From contig VTPC01000924.1 in NCBI GenBank assembly GCA_011009095.1, positions 113,301 through 177,300 on the forward strand: DNA of 64,000 nt, in the 5' to 3' direction. Shown here piece after piece: positions 1 through 12,926 of this stretch. The translations under genes and the position numbers were made by a program. The DNA is from Ignelater luminosus. Its lineage: Eukaryota; Arthropoda; Insecta; Coleoptera; Elateridae. Under the pieces are notes generated by a model that worked only from the letters and a program-made list of their open reading frames with translations, was not told the origin of the DNA and did no database searches. The stretch's first letter is position 1; the number at the start of each line of letters is the position of its first letter.

Positions 1-3000
1 CTCTTGAAGCGAAAGTGATAATTTTCTATTTCTTGTTAAAGCAACATACTTTTACATTCGATTAAAGTTGGATTAAGTAAGAACATGGAATCTACTCGCT
101 AGGTTTTTTTTAAAGACGAGTGTTACACCATAATAAGTTTTTGAAGTAACAAAAACCAGTGGAATATGGGCCTTAAAAATGCATGCTTGATTTGATTGCA
201 CAATTATGTTTACACGCGCCTTGCAACCACAGCCCTAAAATAAAAAACCAAAAATGTATTTGTTCGCACGTGCAACGTTGGCATGGAAACTTTCCCGGGA
301 ATTGCTAGATACAAGAGTTCACGGACACCGTACTGTTGACAACGCTTGTAACAATATTAAATCTGCAGTTTTCAAATAGGGAATAAAACGATAAACACAG
401 TCAGCACAAATAACAAAAAGTAGTAATAATTATCAAGCAATCAATATACCCTTCCGTGTTTTCCTTCTCAAAAAAGAAATTCAGCAAGAACAAACTATTA
501 AATACTTGGAGACAACAACGTCTATTTTCATTAAAGGCAAAATTCCATTGTTATTATCTGAACGCCCACTTTATTTATATTTTAGGCAAAAATAACAAAA
601 GGAAAATGATGATACACCTACTTCTATTTTTGATGTAAACTGATATTTTGTAAAGGTCGAATTACCTTCTTTCTCCTTAATCGTTGTTGGTGAGCTCTTT
701 TTATCTTTATGAATGTCATCAAGCCAACTAATAACAATATACCTATTTCTGAAAAAAAAATCAAATGTACTTCGAATCCGGCTCTGTCTTTACTATGCGT
801 ACAACTTTAATTGACGATATTGCCGCTCGATAGAGATAAACGCAAAAGCTCGTTCATTCACTCTTCGGTGTGGTTTTCAGGGGCATCCACCAGGAGGCGA
901 AGATAAAGCAGAATCTGCCATCTGTTGTTAAAATTGAAAACCGCGAGGGAAACCTGCGCATTATCATTTTTGTGTTAATCGATGAAGCGCGCACTTGGCC
1001 TTCAAATATCCAGGAGGGCCAGCACGTGATAGCTGAGGGTTTTCACCCTGAGTTTCCCGGGGTTTCCAAGAACTCTTAAAAGTAATTATATGGCCACTCA
1101 CCCCTGTAACTTTCCGGGACCATCTTTCAACGAAAACGACGGAATTTTCCTAGAAGGAATGGGAAATTGAAAGTAATTTTATACAATAATGCTTTTAGTG
1201 AGAACATTAGCTGATTAAATATTTTGTGCGTGGATGCAAATTAGTTAAAACGGATTTTCTTCCTTTTTAAAGACCCCTTCTTACGTTTATTGTTCACGTA
1301 ATGTTTAACTGCAATCGGGTGAAAAATTAAAACATTATACAAGGCTTTTGTAGTAATAAATGTAGTTCTATTTGCAATAACTAAAAAATGTCGTCATGCG
1401 AAAGTGTACACGTCATAGTTTTTACCTCAGAGGTTCGGACCTAGTTTGAGTTGGTTGAACCGTTGCCGAAACTAGGCCGATGAAATCTACATCACGTAAA
1501 CAAGGACGGGCTTATATTAAATAATGCATGTACGAGCGAATATACCGAACTATGGCAGATAAAAGTGACAGTGAAAAATAACAATTTGTGTCAAATTAGA
1601 AACAAGTACCTTCAAGCGCGAGGGGTCGTCGACACCAATTCGATATGAAATAAACAAATCTCTTTGATTTCTACAGAGTAAGAGTTGTAAAAATGGTAGA
1701 GCACGACATGCTTTTCTGGAACACTTTCATTTTTACAATGGAGAGTGAAAATAAATTTTATATATTCTCCTCCATTGGTGAGAGAGATGTTTTTATTGTA
1801 ATGTACTAGGTCGTTACTGGCGAAATTTCGATTTCACTGATTAACATTAGCATACATATTTCTTTGTTGTCACTGTCATCTCGTTTATCTCTTTAACAAT
1901 CACAATTTCTGTGTGAAACAATTAAAAAAGTTATCTAGATTCAACGAGTAATTTCCTGAGGCTAAAAAGATTTAACTAATACACTTCAACGGGAAAAAAT
2001 GTATAAATTTGGACGAATTTAGATAATTCTCTCAGAATCTCCAGCTTTAGTGTTTTTGTTTTCTCAAATAAACTTCTTTTGTAGGTTACACAATGAGGAC
2101 GTGCTTGAATTCTTTATATAAAATGCCAAAAGAACGATTTCTTTAATTTTTTTTTTGTACACTGCAGATAAAGACAGAATTTTGTAATTCAATCGAAAGA
2201 TAAAAAATTCATTAAGCTGATTAAACTTTTAGAAAGGTCAAATCTACGATGTCTCTTTTTTCAAGTGGTTTAAACCACGATAGAATTTAATTACACAATG
2301 GTTGTTGCTTACAAAGGTTACTTGGGGGAATCCTATCTAACCTAACATTATAATCAGTTTTTGTAAGAGAGATACATAGTACATAATTCATGTTACCATC
2401 GCTAAAATAACACAAATTTAGAAAAGGACTTTCTAAAGTTTGCACGAAGGGATGTGGTTTTATTTTATTGATGTTTTTGGTAAATTGAAAAGACCAGCAA
2501 TGAATATTTTGCTCAAGCTCAAATAAATGTAGACCCAAGGAAACTCGGCCATTGGATACTTTCGAGGAGATACAAAGCCTGTATGGGATGGATCAAAATG
2601 AGAATGTCTTTGAAAGCCGTAATGATTTTTTAAACACCATAAAAACTTGAATACAGGATTATGGTCTCGATTTTCCAGTCATATTCCAAAATCCAAAGAT
2701 GAGCAAGTCTAGTATCAGCAAATGTTTTGCTCAAGAAGATTTATTCACACTTAGTTTTAGTATTTGGTTAAATTATATGTGAAAAAATCATTGGTTCTTG
2801 CAAGTAAAAAAAACCCTACTCTCGCAAATTTGAAATCATTCATGATCTAACCGAGATACAGTTGACCTGACCTTTTTTTTGGTAACTGTCAAAGAGTAGC
2901 AAACATAAATATATATATGTGACATTTATCAATCGAAGCAAAAGTAGCCTACAGTTTAATTACTTTGGTAGCATATGGTCGTTTACTGAAATGCGGCTTC

Positions 3001-6000
3001 AACAGGCCCAATTAACGTAGATCATGCACATTGTTGTATATTACACGTAAATGCTTTTAGAAAATGCCAACTGTAGCAACACAAAAACTGTTATGGCACA
3101 AGTAGGTACGTTTGACATACAGGGAACGTGTGCTCTCAAGATATTTCTGTAGAAAATCTACAAAATTAAGCAAGGACTGTCCAAACGCCATAAAGCTGTT
3201 TTACAGAAAATATTCAAAAACGTAGAGTTGATACCAATTAGAAGAAGTAACTCCAAGAACTGGCGAATGGGCAAATAAAGACAGATACTAAACAGGAGTG
3301 TCCAGAACACACTTTTCGGTGTGTAACTGAATAATCTAGTTGATCAACTTTTCCAACTTCATACTTACTCTGAAATAGTCTTTAACTCGGCTGTATGAAT
3401 TAGGACACACAGTATGCTTTATCAGAGAGCCTACCTGCAAGCATGCTCTATTATACTTTTATGAACTCCAAATAGTTTTTTGTCTTATGCTTACGGGATA
3501 AAATAGTTATCATTTTTTTCATCATTGAAAACGAACTTCCTTTGTATTTTAGGTTAGTAAACATGGTTAATGTGATAATTGTCAATTTCAAAGACAGAAT
3601 TCTAGTTTTTGAACCGTCTTGGCCTTTAAAGGACTGTAAGAGACAGTTGGAAGATTTCCGTCTGGAGAAATCAATTTGGAAGTAGTAATTGAATTTGGCC
3701 TTCTTGATCTTCGTTGGGTTCTTTTTACAACATAAGATTCTTATCCGAGTTATGTACGCAAAAACATGCCTTAATTTTCGTTAGTAAATCAAACACTAAC
3801 ACCATGGTATTAAAAGAATTTTGGCCCAGTAAATTGAAGAGTACTAGATTTTCTTACTTATTGTTGAAGTTCTTGGGTAGATTTGCAATGTGGTGATGAT
3901 TATGTAGTTTTTTGGTTTTTCTAGAAATTGATCAAAAGATTTGTTTGTTCTTACAAGCTCGTAAGGGTTTCTAAAGGCTAAAAATTTTACTTAAGTAAAT
4001 GACCATAGAATAATCTCAAATTGCTACCATCGCTTTGAAGATCCAAAACCATAGGTCGTGCCTAAACTTCCAAATGTATGATCATGTAAATCGCAAAAAT
4101 CCAGACGATCTAAATTGATGTAACTGCTTTATCATGTTGCATTTTCTTAATTTATTTGGTTGTTTTTTCTGCAAACCGAAAAACCGAATCAGCAATGATC
4201 TTGTTCAGAACTCCTGAAAAACTAACGTGATATAGTGAGTTTTCTCATATAACAGATCTGTAATACAGTTCGTAACATGGCTGTGGTTGGGATTTGACCT
4301 TTGCCGTATTACCTGTTTGCAGAATTTTGTAAAGATCAAAACTCTTATTTTAGCTCATTCATCTGACATTACCACAATATTTCATTTTTGGTTTTGCCAA
4401 ATTACGTATAATAAATGTACCTAAATGCTCAGTTCAGAAGAAAGCCTAGACCTGAGTGAATCTTCATAATTTCAAACTTCCAAGTTGTTTTGAAAGATGA
4501 AGTTTAACAGGTTGTGTTTACTGTGTTGTCTAAACACGGTATTGATCTTTGACAAAATCACAGATTTATCTTCTTTCTGCTTTCTTCAGTCCATCTAGAA
4601 TCACAAACGAAGAGGTATATCAGTTCTTTAACTTAGTAATTCTATATTTATTGACTTAATTTTAGCTATTAGTTAGCGACAATTAATCTTTATGGGAGTT
4701 TACTAACATTTACATCTACCGGGTATTCCCCTTTTCTGGATTTAGTCATGTTTCATAACAATTACAAAACATTGAGAAGATATTCAGGACTCGAAATAAT
4801 TTTAGAATACTAGAAAGTAATTAAAAAACTTTTTATTAAAAGAAAAACAGGGTTAATAGCGGTCGTAACATGAAATAGGTATGTCTGAGAGTCTGAGACT
4901 TTCCAGACAAGTTTGTGTTTTCCTTCGTTTAAAAAAACAAAACAGTAAAATGATTCTTTTTTTGCTAACTTTAGATACAGACAGCGATGCATAATCTTTT
5001 ATTGTGTTATCACTGTAATACAATATACGTGTGCTAGATCCTCCCCATGTTTAAATGCCATTCACTACTAACCACAACCAATAATAAACTATTTAAACCC
5101 CATTGAGGAGAAGTCGAATCGCAACTAACCCTCATTGGTTATACTGTGTGTAAAATATACGTTTATCATGAAATTTAATATTTTCCTTATCGTTGGGGAA
5201 ACCGAAAAATTAAAAAGATTATTTCTATATACAACTTACCAATGTTCGGTTCAGCGTTCTGAATGTATGTCAGCAGTTTGTTGTGTGTTGTTTCATGTTA
5301 CTTTTATTATAAAAATGTTGCGACCTCAATTTTTGAGGTCAACCAGCCGCGGTCGTCGACCCATTCTATTACAATCAACCGTAATACTCTTATCAACGAG
5401 AAATTTTTATCGCTCTCAAGGTCTTCATTAAGTTTCTTACTTACTTAGATGGTATGTTATATATTTTGTTTATATCAACACACATTTAATATATACAAGT
5501 AATCTTCTTCTTGGAAGGATAATAAGATAAAGTAAATTATTATGAAATTTTTTGGCGAATTAAAATTATTTCTAAACATCAAAATAAGTTAATTATCTAA
5601 AAGGAAAATTAAAATGAAGCCTGATAATTGATAAAATAATTGTGTCCTAATAAACAAATTTGATTTTTCCTGCCAAGGACAGAAGAACAGTTTTGTTTAT
5701 TGTTTACATCTAAAACTCGAACTAATACGTTCATTGTTTAAAAATAGATTTACTAAATGACTCAATCATTCAGTATCATTATTCATTAATCTAATCATTT
5801 CCAGTCTACGAATGATTAAAACACTTCAGAGAAATCCTTCAGTTTTATTTTCATCAGAACGAATTTTCCTGTTAATATATGGATATCATAATATCATTGA
5901 AAAGAAAGAAAAACTTCATTGTTTTTATTATTAATTATTTCGAAAGCAAATGGACCCATTCACTTCGTTACACTTAGTCTACTATATCGAAATGTTGATC

Positions 6001-9000
6001 ACAAACTTAGCACATTTACGTCATCAACATTAGTTAGTTTCGTCCTGTGTCCTACTGGCAGGTTGTTAACCCGTTAAATTTACCGAGAGGATACGATTTT
6101 AGGCGATTATTATGACAGCCGTAGAAAAAAAAATCCCGAAAGGTGCACGGGTCCATATAAGGATGGTTGAGGAAAAATAGCGGTAAATTTGTCCACGCAA
6201 TAATCGAATGTCCATTAATGGTTTATTTGAAATGTTAATAATGACGATAACGTACTCGGAAACAATGAGTTCTGAATTATAGATTCTGTCGCTGATTATT
6301 CTAGTTTAGAATTAATTATTGCCAACTAACGGTGCATCCTTCTCATCAGTACGCTCTCATTATTAAAGAGGTCTATGTTTTGTATTTGTGTGCTTGCTCT
6401 CTTTATGTACAGTATGTTTCAAAAATCTTACGCGAATAGAAATCCATTCATAAATGATTAGCGGAACAAGTTTACTTTCTTTTTAAAATGTTACATTGGC
6501 ATTAAAATTATATCACATGAAAATATTAAAAAGTACAATAAACTTTTATTTCCTTGGTTGGTACTGAAAATAATATGTAATACTACACGACAATACACAT
6601 ACAACGAGCTTATTTGTATTCATTCGTTGTGAAAATATTATACACTTAATGATTGTTATAAATTAACTTTTGCTTACTTAGCAGACCTACTTTTTAAAGG
6701 AAAAACCTTCGCTTTTAGTTGTATATAACATTATCAACATACAACCAACTTGGTTAATTTGCGAAACTTTGTAAAGTAGTAACAAAAATGTGTATAGTAA
6801 AAGTCGGTTATAATAATAGGGAAGGGACCATGAAAACCTTACTTTAGTTACTGTTTTGTTTGTTGTTTATTTACTTAAAAGAATTTCTAACTAAATATAT
6901 TTGTTTTCTAATTAATTCTAAGGTTAATTATAAACCTCAACAAAAAATAAGCATTTCTGAATTTTGGCCCCGTAGTAAGAAATGTTTTCCACAAGTTGAT
7001 GGTTTTTAACTTGAAGAAGTTTCTTTATTAACTTTCTTCACTTTCAAATACAAAAGTAAAAACTGAAAGAATTGTGTACCAATGGAATTTTACAGAGTTT
7101 AATTCTAACCTTGTATGGCCCAGAAATTAAGAACTTAAACAGTTAACCTATTGCGAATGACCGATGTAGTACATTTATGTAAAAATTCCGTGATTAGTTA
7201 AAGTCTTGATTGCTTGAAATGACTTTTCTGTCCCTTGAAGTTTGAGTGATTGTAGTTCGAGTGAATCTATTTTTAAATTGTATAAAATAGTCAAAGCCCC
7301 TATCGTTATTTCAAAGGTGCCATTACAAAACCAGAAAATTTAAGCCAACTGGTTTTGAGATGAGTCTGAACTAAATCATCACTTTTCTGTTGCTGATGAT
7401 AACATTTTCTGGTTATTTCTTTAGAAACTTAAAATTACTAAGCGGAGAATTTTGGGATTTTGAAAAATACAAGTTCTAAAGGACAAACAACTTCCTTTGC
7501 AACTTTCGATTGATTCTTAAAACACTAACGAAGAAATAAACGATGATAGGGGAACGATTTTTCTCAAAAGAATCATAAACGTCACAAAAACTGTTTTTAC
7601 AAATTCTAATTGTTTTTGAACAGTAAAAGAATCTTTCCAAAGGACAGTATGGCTAACCTTTTGGCGATAACAAAAGAAATTGACGTTTACTTCATTACTC
7701 CACACGAAGATTAATTCTGGGGTACTAAAATGTAACAAAACAGCAAATTATTTTTCCTCAAAGTCATGTCTATTGGAAACTAATTTGAAAACAGAACTGA
7801 TCAAAGTTTTGACCAAAACTTTTCGAAGTTTTCATTTTTTAAGTTTTCAGATTTGTTTACTGGTAATTACCAGTCTGGGAATTTCAGCATCGTTGTTTTG
7901 CCCGTTTAAGAATTAATTTTCAAAATTTCTTGTATTCCCATTGAGACTTTCTAGAATAAAGCGATTCTAAATCAACCTTTAATTCTTTTTTTTTTGTTTT
8001 CTAAGTTTTAATTTTGGTAAAAGAATGTACTTTGCAAAGCTAAGACCAAGATAGTTTTGATCTTACGATAATACCCAAGTCTTGGCATCTGTTTTGGATT
8101 TGAGATTCAAAAGTCGAAAGCAAAACTAATCAAGTCTTGGTCTTGACATGAATAGTTTCGATCTCAATCATGACTTCGAAAAGTCTAAGAATGGAAATGA
8201 ACAAATTTGACTGATGGAATTGAAAAACTAACTTGTACTTAGTACATTTTTCTGACAGTATTTTGTTAGTCTGCCTTCCCTGAAAGGAATTAAAATCGCT
8301 GTATGAACAACGGTTTTATATTTAAAATTTAGTTAAGTTATTCAGCTACTCACTTGTAGCCCGTTTTGAAGAAAAGTCTTCCGACAGCTATAGTGCTTAA
8401 TCTTACACTATGAGTCAAAATAGGAGTTTCAATCTATATTAACTAAATTCAGCTAGACTTGACATTTAAAATTGAAATAAAAACTAATCAAGTCTTGGTC
8501 TTGACATGAAAAGTCGTGGTCTCAAACATAATTTGAACAGTCTCAGAATGGACATGAATAATGGTGGCTGTGTGAATTGAAAAACTGTTGACCTAAGTTG
8601 TAGTAGGTTTTTCTGGCAGAATATTTTGCTAGCTTGCTTTCTCTGAAAGGAATTAATATCGTTATATCAACAGCAGTTTTATATGGGAGATTCATTTAAT
8701 CTTGTTCAGTAAAAAGTCAATTGCAAAATGATGACCCACGTTCAATGTCAGCAAAACTACTCACTTGTAGTCCATTTTGAAAAAGCTCTTCCACGAGTAA
8801 TAGAACCTGATCTTCCGCTATGAATCAACTAACTTAATTCAGCTAGACAGCCATTATAGCGAAAACTCAAGATTCTTGGTAAGTATTGCTATCAAGAATA
8901 TTGGTCTTAATACAATTAGTTTTGGTATCGACTTTGTTAAGTAATCCGAGTCTTGGTCTTAAGTTTCGAGACGAGTCCAATTGACGCTGCGATTTTGATT

Positions 9001-9052
9001 TTTGCGGGCTGATTCTTCTTGTTAGGTGACCAAATTGTCAATCAATTTTATA
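1..9052. other. 5' flank with no recognisable gene
   Basis: This AT-rich stretch has only short open frames, none with recognisable protein features. A GC-elevated patch at about 870-1080 is open for about 69 codons but matches nothing I know and lacks an ATG start; it may be regulatory. Small motifs seen: a CArg-type CCATATAAGG at 6153-6162, an everted repeat GACCTCAA/TTGAGGTC near 5335-5353, and AGGTCGTT at 1808. The right end carries the two-copy duplication described separately. It could be intergenic, or intronic to an E75 transcript that starts further upstream. Confidence 0.5.
8110..8848. repeat. diverged two-copy tandem duplication
   Basis: Two units of about 350 and 380 bp (about 8110-8458 and 8468-8848) share, in the same order: AATCAAGTCTTGGTCTTGAC; a stretch around GAATTGAAAAACT; CTGAAAGGAATTAA followed by a GTTTTATAT block; ACTCACTTGTAG; and a common end AACTAAATTCAGCTAGAC / AACTTAATTCAGCTAGAC. 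The copies differ by many substitutions and by an insertion of about 60 bp in the second, so the duplication is old. Similar AGTCTTGGTCTT words recur at about 8953 and around 21.95-22.2 kb, so the units probably belong to a dispersed repeat family. I see no coding content. Confidence 0.75.
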
Positions 9053-9080
9053 CGAGGGTGGTTTGAAAAGTTTCCGACCT
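9053..9080 (+). repeat. mariner left terminal inverted repeat
   Basis: The repeat begins CGAGGGTGGTTTGAAAAG and pairs with 10318-10345 in reverse complement with one mismatch (T versus C at position 11). The TA at 9051-9052 precedes it. Confidence 0.95.
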
Positions 9081-9231
9081 CAACGTGAAGATGGCAGCAC
9101 TCGTAAATAAAAGCTACTGAATTTCATTGTTCATCTGTTGACAGTTACTCACCAAAGTTTCAGCCATTTTGGACGCGCAGTTTTTATGTAACAGTCGTTT
9201 GAGTGAGTTGATGTGAGTTTTTTTTGTGAAA

Positions 9232-10281
9232 ATGGACAAAATCGAGTATCGAGCTGTCATTAAATATTTGTTTTTGAAAGGCAATACGCCTTCGCAAATA
9301 AAAGATGAGTTGGATTCTGTGTATGGGGACTCTGCACCATCATTTACCACAGTGAAATTTTGGGCTGCTGAATCTAAACGTGGCCGTAAGAGCTTGGAAG
9401 ACGATGAACGTTCGGGACGTCCAAAAACTGCAACTACCGACGAAAACATCGCCAAAGTTCACCAAATGGTGCTAGACGACCGCCGAATTAAAGTGAGAGA
9501 GATAGCAGAGGTTATGAACATGTCAAAAGAACGTGTTTGTCACATATTAAATCAACATTTAGGCATGAGAAAGCTGTCCGCGCGTTGGGTGCCGCGTTTG
9601 CTCACGTTAGACCAAAAACGTGTTCGAATGAATATTTCCAACGCTCTTTTGGCGCAGTTTAGGCGAAATAAATCCGAGTTTTGGCGCCGATTAATTACTG
9701 TAGATGAAACTTGGATACACCATTATACGCCCGAAACAAAAATACAGTCCAAACAGTGGACTGCAAAGGGGGAACCGGCTCCAAAAAAAGCAAAAACTGT
9801 CTTTTCGGCTGGGAAAGTGATGGCGACTGTTTTTTGGGATAGTCATGGAGTTATTTTAATCGATTATCTTCAAAAAGGAAAAACCATTACAGGAGCATAC
9901 TATGCATCATTACTTGACAAGCTGAAGGCAGAACTTGCGAAAAAACGGCCACATTTGCAGAAAAAGAAAATCCCGTTTCACCAAGACAACGCACCGTCTC
10001 ACAGCTCAGCGGTTGCCATGGCGAAAATCCACGAATTACGGTTTGAACTGCTTGACCATCCGCCTTACTCACCAGATCTAGCCCCAAGCGACTTCTTTTT
10101 GTTTCCTCATCTAAAAATTGCGCTCGGAGGACAAAGATTTTCGTCAAATGAAGAGGCAATCACCTTCGTGAACAATTATTTTGCAGACAAAAATGCCGAA
10201 TACTATTTGGACGGGTTACAGAGATGGGAGCATCGCTGGGAGAAGTGTGTAGAGTTACAAGGAGACTATGTTGAAAAATAA
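9232..10281 (+). CDS. mariner transposase
   Basis: This 349-residue protein should catalyse cut-and-paste transposition of the element that contains it. The ATG at 9232 (MDKIEYRAV) is the natural start; a GTG two codons earlier is also open but is unlikely. In order it shows an N-terminal helix-turn-helix DNA-binding region (residues about 1-110, with the FWAAESKRGRKSLEDDERSG linker typical of mariners), WVPRLLT at about 119-125, and the catalytic core. The catalytic triad is D158 (in VDETW), D252 (in HQDNAPSH) and D287 (in DLAPSDFFLF). The 34-residue gap between the last two defines DD34D mariners, and YSPDLAP is also a family signature. Length is normal (about 345). No stop or frameshift is visible, so the enzyme may be active. 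An AATAAA directly follows the stop codon. Confidence 0.96.
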   Translation: MDKIEYRAVIKYLFLKGNTPSQIKDELDSVYGDSAPSFTTVKFWAAESKRGRKSLEDDERSGRPKTATTDENIAKVHQMVLDDRRIKVREIAEVMNMSKERVCHILNQHLGMRKLSARWVPRLLTLDQKRVRMNISNALLAQFRRNKSEFWRRLITVDETWIHHYTPETKIQSKQWTAKGEPAPKKAKTVFSAGKVMATVFWDSHGVILIDYLQKGKTITGAYYASLLDKLKAELAKKRPHLQKKKIPFHQDNAPSHSSAVAMAKIHELRFELLDHPPYSPDLAPSDFFLFPHLKIALGGQRFSSNEEAITFVNNYFADKNAEYYLDGLQRWEHRWEKCVELQGDYVEK

Positions 10282-10317
10282 AAAAAATTTTCAGAAAAAA
10301 TGTCTTGTATCTTTGTT

Positions 10318-10345
10318 AGGTCGGAAACTTTTCAGACCACCCTCG
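10318..10345 (-). repeat. mariner right terminal inverted repeat
   Basis: This is the reverse complement of the left repeat with one mismatch over 28 bp, followed by the duplicated TA at 10346-10347. Confidence 0.95.
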
Positions 10346-12499
10346 TACAGTCATATTAAAATAAAAAACAGAACAAAAATAAATTATCTAACTTGATAAA
10401 AAGAGACTTGCTTGCATATATATGACCAATGTACACCATAATTTGTTTTAAAGGTTCTACTAAACAATCTGATTATTAAGATACTTTCTAAAGACAATTT
10501 AAAGATAGTTCACGTAGAACTGTATTTTTTGCCAATTGAAGAGTAGAATAAATAAAGGGCTGAGTGCAAATGCAGTGAATATATATTTTTGGCCTAAAAA
10601 GGTGTAAAGCGCCAAATGCCAAGAAATTGCTTATTCTCGCAAAATCTTATTTTAAAATATTACAAACCCATTGTTATATACCTGTTAAATAAAACAATTT
10701 TGCCTTTCTTGAAAATTTTGTTTTCTTGGCACATAGCCCCTTATTCATTTCCACTCTTCAATTTCAACCTTGCTGTACCATAACTGGTACGTACTGGCGA
10801 ACTGTTATGAGCTTTGGGGAAGAGTCTCAAACATTTTTTTTTCTAGAATCTGCATTACGATGTAGTTACTCAGTCGAAGATGATTTATGAATTGTTGAAC
10901 TGCTTTAAATTTTGATTTTGGAAATGTCTCCATCTCTTCATCTTTCTTTTATATAATTGTAGACCAAAAACAATCTTACATTCGGATGTTTTCTGATATG
11001 AAGCAGCCACAACTAAACTTAAAAAACCATTACTACCGTCTATAAGCTACCACATCCGTCAAAATCAGAGCATCAGTTAACAAAGATGAATAGTTTTAGC
11101 AAGAACTGTTTTTGTAAACCGCTTTCTAAAATGTTGAGACACTCATTAAAATATTTTTTATCGCTAATACCTTTTTTGGTTTTTGAAATCAACACTCTTT
11201 AGTAACTTATGGTGTGAAAAATAAATCAATAGCAAATCAGATATTACCAAATGTTCTAAAACTGTCCCGATTATCTCGTTCTCGTTATCGTCATAAGTGA
11301 CTGCGGAAATGTTCTTGTCAATTAATCTTGTAAACGCATTATGAAAATGAATTTTATTGTGCAACAGTTTAAGTGGGTAAACTCAATTTAAATCAAATAT
11401 TTATTAAATTTAGAACAGAAAACCTTTCCAATTAATTCCACACATTCAACAAAACTTTCAAAAAAGAAAATGAAAAATCTTAAAACACGCCTGTATTACA
11501 AAATTATGCCTTCGGTTTTTTTGTGGTCATCGCACTGCTGTAATTATACAAGAATTTGTTTTTCGAGCAATCAATACTATCACCCCCTTTGATACTGAAA
11601 TAGGAATGTAAATTTACCTTCTAAATATTCCAGAAGCAAAAGATCGTAAATTTTGTGGTGATGAAAGTAATTGCCGTTTAAACGGCAATAAATTATAGAC
11701 CTATAATAGGTACCGACAATTTACAACTTTTTGCCTTTGGCCGGGATCTTTTATAAAACCACAGTGAGCTCTCTTTTCGTGCCCATTTCTTGGAAGTCGT
11801 AAAATTGACGTTTGCGAGGGTTGTAACGACACGTGCTGCAAACTAAAAGCCACAGGTTTTATTATAGGTGTTACTTCTTTTTATAGTTATTTGATTGTAA
11901 TTTTTTGGATTTTGTGTTTACCAAATCCTTTTATTCTCCTTTCATTTCAATATAAAATAAGAGTTTTGTTTTGTTTTTAAAATTAACTTTTGTTTATAAT
12001 GATGGTAATGCATAACCTCAAAACTAAACCTTTTTCAATTTGATCAATGAATGGTATCTTATTGAAAAGGTTTGCAGGGAAAAATAGATGGACACTACTA
12101 CAGAAAATTGCTTGCTTTTGTTTCTCACATCAGTTTATCGCTTGTTATTTATACTAGACAAGAATAGCTCATTAATGAAAGAAAACATTTTTCTGTCCGA
12201 CTAATGTAGAAGGTGTAAGATGATTTTTGCTTGGTTTTGTGTTGATTCATAAATGAAATATTTGAATATTTTTTTATGGGCAGTAGAAGTATGAAAAATC
12301 TAATTTTCTTTTAATTTATTTATTTGATGAAACTCTTGGAACAATATCCTTGTACCCTTCTAGTATAGTAACATTATAAAATTCTTTAGTATTTTTTCGG
12401 ATTTTTTGTTTCATTTCAAAGGGGAAATAGATGTGCAGGTCGCACACATTATAAACATGATTTAAAAAACCACATAACATGAAAAGCGAAAGCTTGGCG
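10346..12499. other. non-coding stretch between mariner and the distal E75 promoter
   Basis: AT-rich, with no open frame of interest on either strand. The notable items are the palindrome pair at 11670-11712 and a modestly GC-elevated patch at about 11745-11860. It probably belongs to the upstream regulatory region of E75. Confidence 0.5.
11670..11712. repeat. 20-bp perfect palindrome plus adjacent inverted repeat
   Basis: ATTGCCGTTTAAACGGCAAT at 11670-11689 is its own reverse complement. Ten bases later, ACCTAT-A-ATAGGT at about 11700-11712 is a second perfect inverted repeat with a one-base centre. The second resembles a nuclear-receptor-style inverted half-site pair, with ATAGGT in place of AGGTCA. 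Function is unknown. Confidence 0.7.
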
Positions 12500-12926
12500 C
12501 CCCTTTCTCCAAAGTATTACTATACTACAGAGAGTAAATTCCCTGCAGGTAGTAATAGAGGTATATCGGTGAGTGCGCTGACCGAAGGTGAATTAAGTTA
12601 GTGGGTCAGATTCAATAGCGCTTGCAGAACCACTCTCGCTCTTCAGTGCTGCGCGCGAGTCGCGGCGAAATATTAGCAGCAGCGCTTTGTGAGATTCCTC
12701 CTGACTATTGGCGAACGCACGTTTGCCAAATAATTCACATAGTCGCGGTGTAGTACATACATACACAACATACAAAAGTCGCGTTGCTCTTGTTTTTGCT
12801 TATCTCTATACGGTGATTATATCATGAAGATTGTGACTAGTTTGTGACGATTATAAAATTATAGACGTTTGTTGTTCCTGATTAGTTTAATTTTTTGTTT
12901 TCTTCATTCTTTGTCGCTTATTAAAA
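12500..12926 (+). promoter_or_regulatory. probable promoter and 5' UTR of the distal E75 isoform
   Basis: This CpG-containing, GC-elevated block directly precedes the distal ATG. An arthropod-like initiator, TTCAGTG, lies near 12635-12641, with no TATA box at the right distance. GGTCAGATTCA and TGACCGAAGGTGA, both built from nuclear-receptor-like half-sites, lie about 30-60 bp upstream of it. The exact start site and any 5' UTR introns cannot be read from sequence. Confidence 0.45.

Larger units (their letters stand above)
9053..10345 (+). mobile_element. mariner (Tc1/mariner, DD34D) transposon, apparently intact
   Basis: The element is about 1,293 bp, the usual mariner size. It is bounded by 28-bp terminal inverted repeats that differ at one position and is flanked on both sides by the TA target duplication typical of Tc1/mariner (9051-9052 and 10346-10347). 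A single uninterrupted transposase frame fills the centre. The nearly identical ends and open frame point to a recent insertion. It lies 2.6 kb upstream of the distal E75 coding exon, next to an old tandem duplication, in the same orientation as E75. I cannot place it firmly in a mariner subfamily from memory. Confidence 0.96.

Noticed and set aside
6153-6162. CArG box CCATATAAGG
   Set aside because: A single consensus SRF word in 64 kb of AT-rich DNA is expected by chance often enough; no supporting context.
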